5,610 bases of DNA from Spirochaetaceae bacterium (GCA_003818675.1 RPPD01000171.1:1-5610); one strand, 5' to 3'. Shown: positions 1 to 5,013, counted from the first letter of the stretch. Made by a program: numbers and translations. The notes: generated from the letters alone by a model not told the origin.

Positions 1-1
1 A

Positions 2-430
2 ATTGCGGGACTCAAGGACAAGTTTGACTACATCTTCATCGACTGTCCGCCTTCTCTGGGGATCCTGACGGTAAACGGCTTTGCAGCTGCCGAATATGTC
101 CTCATTCCACTGCAGTGCGAATACTTCGCTCTTGAAGGATTAAACTCATTGCTTCAGACCATCCAGTCAATCCAGAAAAACATCAATCCCTCGCTCAAGC
201 TCGGGGGCATCATGTTTACCATGTATGATACCAGAACACGCATCGCCCACGAGGTCGTGCAGGAAGTCACTGAGTATTTCAAGGAAAAGGTTTTCCGCAC
301 CGTTATACCGCGTAACGTCAGGTTATCCGAGGCTCCCTCATACAGCCTCCCTATAAACAAATATGATCCGGATTGCCTGGGCGCTACGAGTTACAAGAAA
401 CTTGCCGAGGAGGTACTTGCGAATGTCTAA
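2..430 (+). CDS. parA: ParA/Soj-type chromosome partitioning ATPase, 3' part only
   Basis: ParA is the deviant Walker ATPase that binds DNA non-specifically and moves or positions ParB-parS complexes during origin segregation. The gene enters from the left edge; 142 codons remain, so the deviant Walker A (KGGxGKT) region lies outside the window. Visible are the Walker B-like strand YIFIDCPPSLG at visible residues 10-20, then the family-typical stretches ADYxLIPLQ-like (AEYVLIPLQCEYFALEG) and IPRNVRLSEAPSYSLPI near the C-terminus, which is a hallmark of the Soj/ParA family. The frame stays open back to base 2. The TTG at 149 is internal and not a start. The stop at 428-430 overlaps parB by 8 bases, so the two are translationally linked. 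The family is certain. The exact role as chromosomal rather than plasmid ParA is inferred from the dnaA/oriC neighbourhood. Confidence 0.95.
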   Translation: MAGLKDKFDYIFIDCPPSLGILTVNGFAAAEYVLIPLQCEYFALEGLNSLLQTIQSIQKNINPSLKLGGIMFTMYDTRTRIAHEVVQEVTEYFKEKVFRTVIPRNVRLSEAPSYSLPINKYDPDCLGATSYKKLAEEVLANV

Positions 431-1289
431 GAAAGCATTGGGAAAAGGAATAGGTGCACTCCTTAATACCACCAAGTCAGAAGAAACAACCGAGGGAACC
501 TTCGAAGTCGATATAGACCTGGTAAAAGCAAACCCCAACCAGCCGAGAAAAACCTTTTCAGCGGAAACCATGGAAGAGCTTTCGCAGTCTGTGAAGGAAA
601 AAGGCGTTATTCAGCCGATTCTGGTTGAAAAAAACAATGACCTCTCGTTTACAATCATTGCAGGAGAACGACGTTATCGTGCTGCGAAGATGGCCGGTCT
701 TAAAACCATTCCTGTGCGGGTAAAAAAATTCGACGAGATCGGAAAACTGGAAATATCGCTTATAGAAAATATCCAGAGAGAAGATCTCACTCCCATAGAA
801 GAAGCGACCGCGTATGACACCCTGCTCAAGTCCTCCAAAATAAGCCAGGACGACCTCGCGCACCATCTTGGAAAAAACCGTGTGACGATCGCCAACAGCC
901 TCCGTCTTCTCAAGCTGCCTGATTCCATAAAAGATGCGATCAACAACAGGATCATCACCGCGGGACACGCCAGGGCCATACTCATGGTCGGAAAAACTCA
1001 GGACCAGTTGATACTATACAAAAGTATAGTATCCAAGGGTTTGTCTGTCAGGGAGGCGGAAACGCTTGCCGCCAACTATACCGGAGGGAGAAAACAGGAT
1101 GAGCATAAAACCGCTTCCAAAAAAAAGGAAGCGGAGCTTTTGCCTGAGCTCGCGGAAATCAAACAGAAGCTCATCGATCTTCTGGGAACAAAAGTATCAA
1201 TCAAGGGAACTCTTTCCAAAGGAAGCATTGAAATATACTATTTTTCAAAGGAAGATTTGGAAAGGCTGTACGAAATTCTTCTCAAATAG
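423..1289 (+). CDS. parB: ParB/Spo0J chromosome partitioning protein (CTP-dependent parS clamp)
   Basis: 288 aa, normal for chromosomal ParB. ParB binds parS, hydrolyses CTP and spreads as a sliding clamp that stimulates ParA. Order of parts: basic N-terminal peptide KKALGKGIGALL (residues 3-14), the usual ParA-stimulating tail; NPNQPRKTF at 37-45; the CTP-binding motif GERRYRA at 81-87; ENIQREDL at 115-122; a helix-turn-helix around 139-165 (ISQDDLAHHLGKNRVTIANSLRLL region); GHARAIL at 181-187; a charged lysine-rich linker at about 222-237; and a C-terminal dimerisation domain at about 239-288. The ATG at 423 is chosen over an upstream in-frame ATG at 363 because GAGGAGGT (407-414) lies 8 bases before it and the N-terminus then fits the family. 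No perfect parS 16-mer was seen in the window. Two hairpin-forming repeats lie inside the gene (1010-1033 and 1111-1134). Confidence 0.97.
   Translation: MSKKALGKGIGALLNTTKSEETTEGTFEVDIDLVKANPNQPRKTFSAETMEELSQSVKEKGVIQPILVEKNNDLSFTIIAGERRYRAAKMAGLKTIPVRVKKFDEIGKLEISLIENIQREDLTPIEEATAYDTLLKSSKISQDDLAHHLGKNRVTIANSLRLLKLPDSIKDAINNRIITAGHARAILMVGKTQDQLILYKSIVSKGLSVREAETLAANYTGGRKQDEHKTASKKKEAELLPELAEIKQKLIDLLGTKVSIKGTLSKGSIEIYYFSKEDLERLYEILLK
1010..1033. repeat. Perfect 10-bp inverted repeat inside parB
   Basis: GATACTATAC at 1010-1019 and its exact complement GTATAGTATC at 1024-1033 flank an AAAA loop. With C1034 bulged, TT at 1008-1009 can also pair with AA at 1035-1036. The right arm shares the 10-mer AGTATAGTAT with the -10 region of the tRNA promoter (1351-1360). 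No T tract follows on the + strand, so an intrinsic terminator is unlikely. Function is unknown. Confidence 0.8.
1111..1134. repeat. Perfect 8-bp inverted repeat with an A8 loop inside parB
   Basis: CCGCTTCC (1111-1118) and GGAAGCGG (1127-1134) are exact complements around eight A residues (1119-1126). It falls in the codons for the lysine-rich linker between the DNA-binding and C-terminal domains of ParB. The A-run plus G forms an in-frame A_AAA_AAG heptamer (1121-1127). Only a short TTTT (1138-1141) follows. It could be simple lysine codon use that happens to fold, or a slippage or pausing element. Confidence 0.7.
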
Positions 1290-1329
1290 CCCGAAAACAG
1301 GTCATGCAGGCCAGGGGCGTTCATTTTTG

Positions 1330-1358
1330 TTGACAAACCGCAATACGGTGAGTATAGT
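1330..1358 (+). promoter_or_regulatory. Strong sigma70-type promoter for the tRNA cluster
   Basis: A perfect -35 TTGACA (1330-1335) is separated by 17 bases from TATAGT (1353-1358), which matches the TATAAT consensus at five of six positions. Transcription would start near 1364-1366, about ten bases before the first tRNA-Ser. It is the best promoter match in the window and lies in the 85-base gap between parB and the tRNAs, as expected for a stable-RNA operon. Confidence 0.75.
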
Positions 1359-1374
1359 ATTCTGTACTTTTTAC

Positions 1375-1461
1375 GGAGAGATGTCCGAGTGGTTGAAGGA
1401 GGCGGTCTTGAAAACCGTTGTCCCCTTACGGGGACCGGGGGTTCGAATCCCTCTCTCTCCG
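1375..1461 (+). tRNA. tRNA-Ser(TGA)
   Basis: Class II tRNA of 87 bases. Acceptor GGAGAGA (1375-1381) pairs with TCTCTCC (1454-1460), discriminator G at 1461. D stem TCC/GGA; anticodon stem GCGGT/ACCGT around loop CTTGAAA with anticodon TGA at 1409-1411, reading UCA (and other UCN codons by wobble); long variable arm GTCCCC-TTAC-GGGGAC; T loop TTCGAAT. The long variable arm and G73 are serine identity features. The 3' CCA is not encoded (GCAA follows), so a CCA-adding enzyme is required. Confidence 0.97.
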
Positions 1462-1483
1462 CAACCGTTGTTTTTTGTAATAT

Positions 1484-1571
<88 letters not shown>

Positions 1572-1575
1572 TGTT

Positions 1576-1649
1576 GTGCCCATAGCTCAGCTGGATAGAG
1601 CATTAGATTGCGGATCTAAAGGCCGGAGGTTCGAATCCTCTTGGGCACA
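1576..1649 (+). tRNA. tRNA-Arg(GCG)
   Basis: Class I tRNA of 74 bases. Acceptor GTGCCCA (1576-1582) pairs with TGGGCAC (1642-1648), discriminator A at 1649. D stem GCTC/GAGC with loop AGCTGGATA; anticodon stem TTAGA/TCTAA (1603-1607, 1615-1619) around TTGCGGA. The anticodon is therefore GCG at 1610-1612, reading CGC and, by G-U wobble, CGU. T arm GGAGG-TTCGAAT-CCTCT; CCA not encoded. The body resembles bacterial tRNA-Arg (GGATAGAGYA pattern, A20, discriminator A). The unusual point is G34 where most bacteria carry A34 (converted to inosine by TadA). It sits 4 bases after Ser(GCT). Confidence 0.93.
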
Positions 1650-1659
1650 TATTTGTTTC

Positions 1660-1746
1660 GGAGAGATGCGAGAGTGGTTGAATCGGGCGGTCTCGAAAAC
1701 CGTTGTCCCCTTACGGGGACCGGGGGTTCGAATCCCCCTCTCTCCG
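1660..1746 (+). tRNA. tRNA-Ser(CGA)
   Basis: Class II tRNA of 87 bases. Acceptor GGAGAGA (1660-1666) pairs with TCTCTCC (1739-1745), discriminator G at 1746. D stem CGA/TCG; anticodon stem GCGGT/ACCGT around CTCGAAA with anticodon CGA at 1694-1696, reading UCG; variable arm GTCCCC-TTAC-GGGGAC; T stem GGGGG/CCCCC. CCA is not encoded. From the anticodon stem to the 3' end it equals Ser(TGA) except for base 34 and one T-stem base, whereas its D stem is that of Ser(GCT). Confidence 0.97.
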
Positions 1747-1755
1747 TAAGAGAAG

Positions 1756-1782
1756 GCCGGTGAAAACCGGCTATAGTTTTTT
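1756..1782 (+). terminator. Candidate intrinsic terminator after tRNA-Ser(CGA)
   Basis: GCCGGT (1756-1761) and ACCGGC (1766-1771) form a GC-rich 6-bp stem capped by a GAAA tetraloop; G1755-T1772 can add a wobble pair. Six Ts follow at 1777-1782. The five-base gap (TATAG) between stem and T tract is longer than ideal, so termination may be partial, which would leave the fifth tRNA and the SRP RNA in the same transcript at lower dose. Confidence 0.5.
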
Positions 1783-1840
1783 ACAGGAGACTTGAACAGG
1801 ACATCGGATGAGGAAAAAATCCTTTCCGGTTTTCTGTCAG

Positions 1841-1927
1841 GGAGAGATGACCGAGTGGCCGAAGGTGCACGCTTGGAAAGCGTGTGTACTCTCACGGGTA
1901 CCGAGGGTTCGAATCCCTCTCTCTCCG
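1841..1927 (+). tRNA. tRNA-Ser(GGA)
   Basis: Class II tRNA of 87 bases. Acceptor GGAGAGA (1841-1847) pairs with TCTCTCC (1920-1926), discriminator G at 1927. D stem ACC/GGT; anticodon stem CACGC/GCGTG around TTGGAAA with anticodon GGA at 1875-1877, reading UCC and UCU; variable arm GTACT/GGTAC; T arm GAGGG-TTCGAAT-CCCTC. CCA is not encoded. It completes the set needed for all six serine codons. Only five bases separate it from the base of the SRP RNA stem. Confidence 0.97.
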
Positions 1928-1932
1928 ATTTT

Positions 1933-2057
1933 CCCCTTTAGCGGATTGAATCAAGCCCTGCGCTGTCTGGGGTCACCCAACCCCGTCAGGCCCGGAAGGG
2001 AGCAGCGGTAAGTGATTTTCAGAAGAGACGCATCAGGTTTGGCTCGCCCTAAAGGGG
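1933..2057 (+). ncRNA. ffs: Signal recognition particle RNA, small bacterial (4.5S) type
   Basis: The apical domain that binds Ffh is intact: GTCAGG, then CCC-GGAA-GGG with the GGAA tetraloop at 1994-1997, then AGCAGC, which is the near-invariant bacterial SRP RNA core. Outward pairing supports one long hairpin: TGCG (1959-1962) with CGCA (2029-2032), CAAGCC (1952-1957) with GGTTTG (2036-2041), GCGG (1941-1944) with TCGC (2044-2047), and CCCCTTTA (1933-1940) with TAAAGGGG (2050-2057). There is no Alu domain, as in other short bacterial SRP RNAs. With Ffh it targets membrane and secreted proteins to FtsY/Sec. The mature ends are uncertain; a core of roughly 1948-2046 would match the usual size of about 100 bases. 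Confidence 0.93.
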
Positions 2058-2062
2058 TTTTT
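2050..2062 (+). terminator. Terminator formed by the SRP RNA outer stem and T tract
   Basis: TAAAGGGG (2050-2057), the 3' arm of the perfect 8-bp outer stem with 1933-1940, is followed directly by TTTTT (2058-2062). The closing helix of the RNA would therefore also act as the intrinsic terminator. The T tract is short, so some read-through into dnaX is possible. Confidence 0.5.
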
Positions 2063-2090
2063 GAAAACCAGTACCTGTTTATGATGTTAT
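2061..2090 (+). promoter_or_regulatory. Candidate promoter for the dnaX-ybaB-recR operon
   Basis: TTGAAA (2061-2066, five of six to the -35 consensus), 18 bases, then TGTTAT (2085-2090, four of six to the -10) preceded by an extended -10 TGA (2082-2084). The start would be near 2097, giving a very short leader. The -35 overlaps the end of the SRP terminator. Weak by sequence; read-through from upstream is the alternative. Confidence 0.3.
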
Positions 2091-2118
2091 TCCGAAACGG
2101 AGTAAATTGAAGCAGCCA

Positions 2119-3738
2119 ATGAATTATGAAGTGACCGCACTTAAAAAACGCCCGCAGACCTTCGATGACCTTCACGGACAGGATTTTGTAGTTGCAACCC
2201 TGAAGAACTCGCTTGATTCCAAACGCATTGCAAACGCCTATCTATTTTCCGGACCCCGCGGTGTAGGTAAAACTTCCGCAGCCAGGATACTGGCCAAGGC
2301 ACTCAATTGTGAGAAGGGGGTCACATCCTCGCCCTGTGGTGTTTGCAGCTCATGTACTGAAATAGCTGCGGGAAACGCCCTAGATGTCATAGAGATTGAC
2401 GGAGCCTCGCACACAAGCGTAAATGACGTCCGGCAGATACGTGATGAGGTCCTCTTTTCACCGTCCAGCTGCCGCTACAAGATCTATATTATAGATGAAG
2501 TTCACATGCTATCCAACAGCGCCTTCAACGCGCTATTAAAGACCATCGAGGAACCCCCGCCGTATATCGTGTTTATCTTTGCTACAACGGAAATCCACAA
2601 GGTTCCTGCAACCATCCGTTCAAGATGCCAGCAGTTCACCTTCAGACTTATAGCCATTGATGAAGCAGTCAAGCTTCTTGAGGCCGCTGCCAAAGAACAG
2701 GATATTTCATCTGACAGAGAATCCCTCATTTGGATAGCCAGGGAATCTACAGGGTCCATGAGAGATGCCTACACTCTTTTTGACCAGATTGTCTCGTTTT
2801 CAGACAAAGCCATCAGCATCAGAAAAATCCAGGAAAAGCTGGGTATTGTCGGACTTGAGGAAACAGAATTGCTCGTTGGCATGATTGCCGAGGAAAACGT
2901 ACACACAGCTCTGGAAAAGGTGAATGAAATAATTGAAAGAGGCATTTCCGAGGAACAGGTGCTTATTAGTCTATCTGAATATTTCAGGAACCTGCTTCTT
3001 CTGACACATAATATTACCAAGGAATCTGTCCTTGGCTTTTCCAGGGAAAGCTTCAATGAAAACCTCATCCATGCCTTCTCGGCCCCGCAGATTGAAAAAG
3101 CCCTGCTCCTGATTTTTGACCTGCTTAGAAACCTTCGCTTTTCCCTGAACCAGAAGTTCGAGGTGGAACTTCTGGTTCAGAGGCTCTGTGGTATTTCCCG
3201 CTATATCACTCAGGAAGAAATCCTCAATCGTATTGACCAGCTGAAACGAGGCCTCCCTGGGGCTGGAACGGGATCAACTGCACAGAGAGAAACAACCGAC
3301 CATAAACCCGCACAAGCAAGGCAGGCACCTGATAAGATCAAACAAGAGATAATGGATGACTCAATTCCCGAGGAAGCGGAAGAACCCCTGCATGTCCCGG
3401 GAATGGTGATAACCAGCAATAATCTCCTCCATAAAATGACAGAAACCATTGGCAGAAAAAAACTCGCACTCGCTTCTGCTCTGGACAAACATGACTCAAG
3501 CAAGCTGGAAAACAGCACTCTGCTGATATTCTTCAAGGAGGAAGACCGCTATTCCTTTGATGTTGTCACCAAGGAAAAGACAGTGCTTGGGGAACTGGCC
3601 TCGGAAATAACAGCATCAAAGATAACAGTCAAACCTGCGCTTATTGAATCACGAGCTGATGGCAATTCTGGCGCTCGCCATGGAAGCGAGGACATAATAA
3701 AAAAGGTTTTCAAGGGCAGCGTGGTTGACGGTGAATAG
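2119..3738 (+). CDS. dnaX: DNA polymerase III subunit gamma/tau (clamp loader ATPase)
   Basis: 539 aa from ATG 2119. DnaX is the AAA+ motor of the clamp loader that puts the beta sliding clamp on primed DNA and, as tau, links polymerase cores to the helicase. Visible parts: MNYEVTALKKRPQTFDDLHGQ start; Walker A GPRGVGKT at 45-52; four zinc-binding cysteines C64, C73, C76 and C79; Walker B IIDEVH at 124-129; sensor 1 ATTEIHKVP at 155-163; arginine finger motif SRC at 168-170; sensor 2 GSMRDA at 212-217; domain III to about residue 370; a charged, low-complexity linker at about 375-430; and a shorter C-terminal domain to 539. It is shorter than E. coli tau (643 aa). Start choice: ATG 2119 matches the family, but GGAG (2099-2102) is 16 bases away and better placed for TTG 2107, which would add MKQP. 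It holds a 15-bp inverted repeat and an A7 slip site. The stop lies 15 bases before ybaB. Confidence 0.97.
   Translation: MNYEVTALKKRPQTFDDLHGQDFVVATLKNSLDSKRIANAYLFSGPRGVGKTSAARILAKALNCEKGVTSSPCGVCSSCTEIAAGNALDVIEIDGASHTSVNDVRQIRDEVLFSPSSCRYKIYIIDEVHMLSNSAFNALLKTIEEPPPYIVFIFATTEIHKVPATIRSRCQQFTFRLIAIDEAVKLLEAAAKEQDISSDRESLIWIARESTGSMRDAYTLFDQIVSFSDKAISIRKIQEKLGIVGLEETELLVGMIAEENVHTALEKVNEIIERGISEEQVLISLSEYFRNLLLLTHNITKESVLGFSRESFNENLIHAFSAPQIEKALLLIFDLLRNLRFSLNQKFEVELLVQRLCGISRYITQEEILNRIDQLKRGLPGAGTGSTAQRETTDHKPAQARQAPDKIKQEIMDDSIPEEAEEPLHVPGMVITSNNLLHKMTETIGRKKLALASALDKHDSSKLENSTLLIFFKEEDRYSFDVVTKEKTVLGELASEITASKITVKPALIESRADGNSGARHGSEDIIKKVFKGSVVDGE
3145..3180. repeat. Perfect 15-bp inverted repeat inside dnaX
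   Basis: CTGAACCAGAAGTTC (3145-3159) and GAACTTCTGGTTCAG (3166-3180) are exact complements around a six-base loop GAGGTG. In frame they encode LNQKFEVELLVQ, residues 343-354, in domain III of DnaX, a region whose ELxL pattern is family-typical. In mRNA this would be a very stable hairpin. No T tract follows on either strand. Confidence 0.9.
3456..3494 (+). other. Candidate slip site in dnaX with early -1 frame stop
   Basis: An A7 run at 3456-3462 is read AGA AAA AAA, so A_AAA_AAA is in the frame of a -1 slip heptamer. A -1 shift reads ten further codons (TRTRFCSGQT) to TGA at 3492-3494, giving a 458-residue product that lacks the last C-terminal domain. dnaX genes of E. coli (ribosomal frameshift) and Thermus (transcriptional slippage) make a short gamma this way. 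Against it, I see no Shine-Dalgarno-like stimulator just upstream and no strong adjacent hairpin. Confidence 0.3.
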
Positions 3739-3753
3739 AGGACAAAGAAAATT

Positions 3754-4086
3754 ATGAATCCATTTGATATCCTGAAAAATCTGAAGAATGTCCAGTCAAA
3801 GATGGCCGAAATGCAGGCAAAACTTGACACAGTCATAGTCACGGGAACAGCTGGGGGTGGAATGGCATCTGTTACACTAAACGGTAAAATGGAAATGCTT
3901 TCCTTGGAAATATCTCCTGATATTTTCAAGGAAGATGACCGTGTGATGCTCCAGGACCTGGTACGAGCAGCGTATAATGACGCACAGGCAAAACTCAAGG
4001 AACAGCTTCGCACCGAATTCTCCTCGGTTACTGGAGGTATGAATATCCCGGGAATGGACTTCCCTCCTGGCATGTTTGGGGCTTAA
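3754..4086 (+). CDS. ybaB: YbaB/EbfC family nucleoid-associated DNA-binding protein
   Basis: 110 aa, normal for the family. YbaB/EbfC proteins are small dimeric DNA-binding, nucleoid-associated proteins; the spirochaete member in Borrelia is EbfC. The sequence has the usual layout: N-terminal helix MNPFDILKNLKNVQSKMAEMQAKL, a central beta core with TGTAGGGMASVTLNGKMEMLSLEI (residues about 30-53), the second helix LQDLVRAAYNDAQAKLKEQL (66-85), and a Gly/Met/Pro-rich flexible tail (94-110). The GAGGA at 3738-3742, overlapping the dnaX stop, is about 11 bases before the ATG. It sits between dnaX and recR in an arrangement conserved in many bacteria, where it is usually cotranscribed with them. 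The precise role is not settled; the family assignment is firm. Confidence 0.95.
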   Translation: MNPFDILKNLKNVQSKMAEMQAKLDTVIVTGTAGGGMASVTLNGKMEMLSLEISPDIFKEDDRVMLQDLVRAAYNDAQAKLKEQLRTEFSSVTGGMNIPGMDFPPGMFGA

Positions 4087-4088
4087 AG

Positions 4089-4673
4089 ATGAATAGCCTG
4101 ACCCAGCTTATAGACGAGTTCGCGAAACTCCCGGGTTTGGGCAAGAAAAGTGCCTCCAGGATTGTCTATCATCTGCTTAAAATGGATGAAACCAGGGCAC
4201 AGGCACTTGGCCGTGCCATCATTGATTTGAAGAAAAACCTGCATGAATGCTTAATTTGCGGCAATTACAGCAATCATGATCCCTGCGTCCTATGCGAAGA
4301 TCCCGGCAGGGACAAAACCCTACTTTGTGTGGTGGAAGAAGCCAAGGACATATTAACCATTGAAGCTACTAATGAATACAGGGGTCTGTATCATGTGCTT
4401 GGGGGAGTTCTTTCACCTTTAAACGGCATTGGTCCTGGCGAGCTCAGGCTCCGCGAACTTATTGCCAGGCTAAAAGCACCTGTTTCAGAACTGATTATAG
4501 CGACAAATCCCACTGTTGAGGGAGATACAACCGCCCTATATATAAGCAAAACAGTCAGTCATCTGGGAATACCCGTTTCACGGCTTGCTCTCGGACTGCC
4601 TGTAGGCGGAGATATTGAATATGCCGACAGATTGACCATTGGTCGGGCACTTAAAGGAAGGACCAGAATATAA
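4089..4673 (+). CDS. recR: Recombination mediator protein RecR
   Basis: 194 aa, normal length. RecR forms a ring that with RecO (and RecF) loads RecA on SSB-coated gapped DNA. Parts in order: N-terminal helix-hairpin-helix LPGLGKKSASRI at 14-25; a C4 zinc finger with C54, C57, C66 and C69; a Toprim domain from about 78 with VVEEAKDI (acidic E83/E84) and TNPTVEGD at 139-146; the C-terminal Walker-like strand ending GLPVGGDIEYAD and the RLTIGRALKGR tail. ATG 4089 lies two bases after the ybaB stop and has only a weak GGGG (4078-4081) upstream, so it is probably translationally coupled to ybaB. A hairpin follows immediately downstream. Confidence 0.97.
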   Translation: MNSLTQLIDEFAKLPGLGKKSASRIVYHLLKMDETRAQALGRAIIDLKKNLHECLICGNYSNHDPCVLCEDPGRDKTLLCVVEEAKDILTIEATNEYRGLYHVLGGVLSPLNGIGPGELRLRELIARLKAPVSELIIATNPTVEGDTTALYISKTVSHLGIPVSRLALGLPVGGDIEYADRLTIGRALKGRTRI

Positions 4674-4711
4674 AGTCAAATTCCTGTTATCACCTGTTAA
4701 GGAATTTGATT
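4674..4711. terminator. Strong hairpin at the recR 3' end, candidate terminator or oriC boundary
   Basis: TCAAATTCCT (4676-4685) and AGGAATTTGA (4700-4709) are exact 10-bp complements starting two bases after the recR stop, with a 14-base loop; A4674-T4711 and a G-U pair extend it. No clean T tract follows on either strand (GATTGAAAATTAA on +), so it is not a textbook intrinsic terminator. It may protect the mRNA end or act with a factor. Confidence 0.45.
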
Positions 4712-4798
4712 GAAAATTAATGCAATAATATTTGGAATTCTTTCGAAAAGGACTTGATATTTTTATAAAATACCCATTTGATCGAAGTGTTAACAACT

Positions 4799-4807
4799 TG
4801 TGGATAA
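4799..4807 (-). promoter_or_regulatory. DnaA box 1 (perfect consensus)
   Basis: TGTGGATAA on +, which is TTATCCACA on the - strand, the strict DnaA-binding consensus. It sits on the recR-side flank of the AT-rich block. Confidence 0.8.
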
Positions 4808-4830
4808 CATTAAAGGGCAATTCTGGGCTT

Positions 4831-5000
4831 TTTTAAAAAAATAAAATAAACGTATAGAAGTGGAATAATATTAAGATTTTAAAATATATTGTTTTTATTT
4901 CTATATACGGCAAGTAATTAAATAATTATTTTCGATAATTTTTTTTAACCAAATTCGGCTTGAAAATTATTGTATATTTTATAATACTACTATTTTCGTA
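4831..5000. other. AT-rich candidate DNA unwinding element
   Basis: 28 G/C in 170 bases, with runs such as TTTTTTAAAAAAA at 4829-4841 and T8 at 4939-4946, against moderate GC in the flanking genes. It contains a small hairpin, AATTAT (4924-4929) with ATAATT (4935-4940). Near box 2 is a triplet-phased stretch ATAATACTACTATT (4981-4994), possibly DnaA-trio-like. Placement between two DnaA boxes fits a strand-opening site. Confidence 0.55.
4980..4985 (+). promoter_or_regulatory. Candidate -10 element for dnaA
   Basis: A perfect TATAAT lies 67 to 72 bases before the dnaA ATG. No good -35 sits at 16-18 bases: the nearby TTGAAA (4960-4965) is only 14 bases away. In DNA this AT-rich a TATAAT may be accidental. 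If real, DnaA box 2 would lie just after the start point and could mediate autorepression. Confidence 0.3.
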
Positions 5001-5004
5001 CAAT

Positions 5005-5013
5005 TGTGGATAA
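5005..5013 (-). promoter_or_regulatory. DnaA box 2 (perfect consensus)
   Basis: TGTGGATAA on +, TTATCCACA on -, same orientation as box 1 and 206 bases from it. It is 38 bases before the dnaA start codon, within the likely dnaA leader, and so fits both origin binding and control of dnaA. Confidence 0.8.

Noticed and set aside
1792..1820. Possible promoter before tRNA-Ser(GGA): TTGAAC, 17 bases, AAAAAT
   Set aside because: Only four of six matches at each element, in an A-rich stretch. Spacing and position (about 14 bases from the predicted start to the tRNA) are reasonable, so it is noted but not called.
3535..3562. Internal AAGGAGG (3535-3541) in dnaX followed by ATG at 3560
   Set aside because: The ATG is out of the dnaX frame and its reading frame stops after a few codons, so no internal gene is supported.
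3549..4073. 174-codon frame on the minus strand opposite dnaX/ybaB
   Set aside because: It is antisense to two clearly real genes, has Ser/Ile/Phe-rich content typical of a shadow frame, and no recognisable domain.
4573..4588. parS-like half site (CGTTTCAC) in recR
   Set aside because: The left half matches 7 of 8 to TGTTTCAC, but the right half (GGCTTGCT) does not resemble GTGAAACA, so it is not a palindromic parS.
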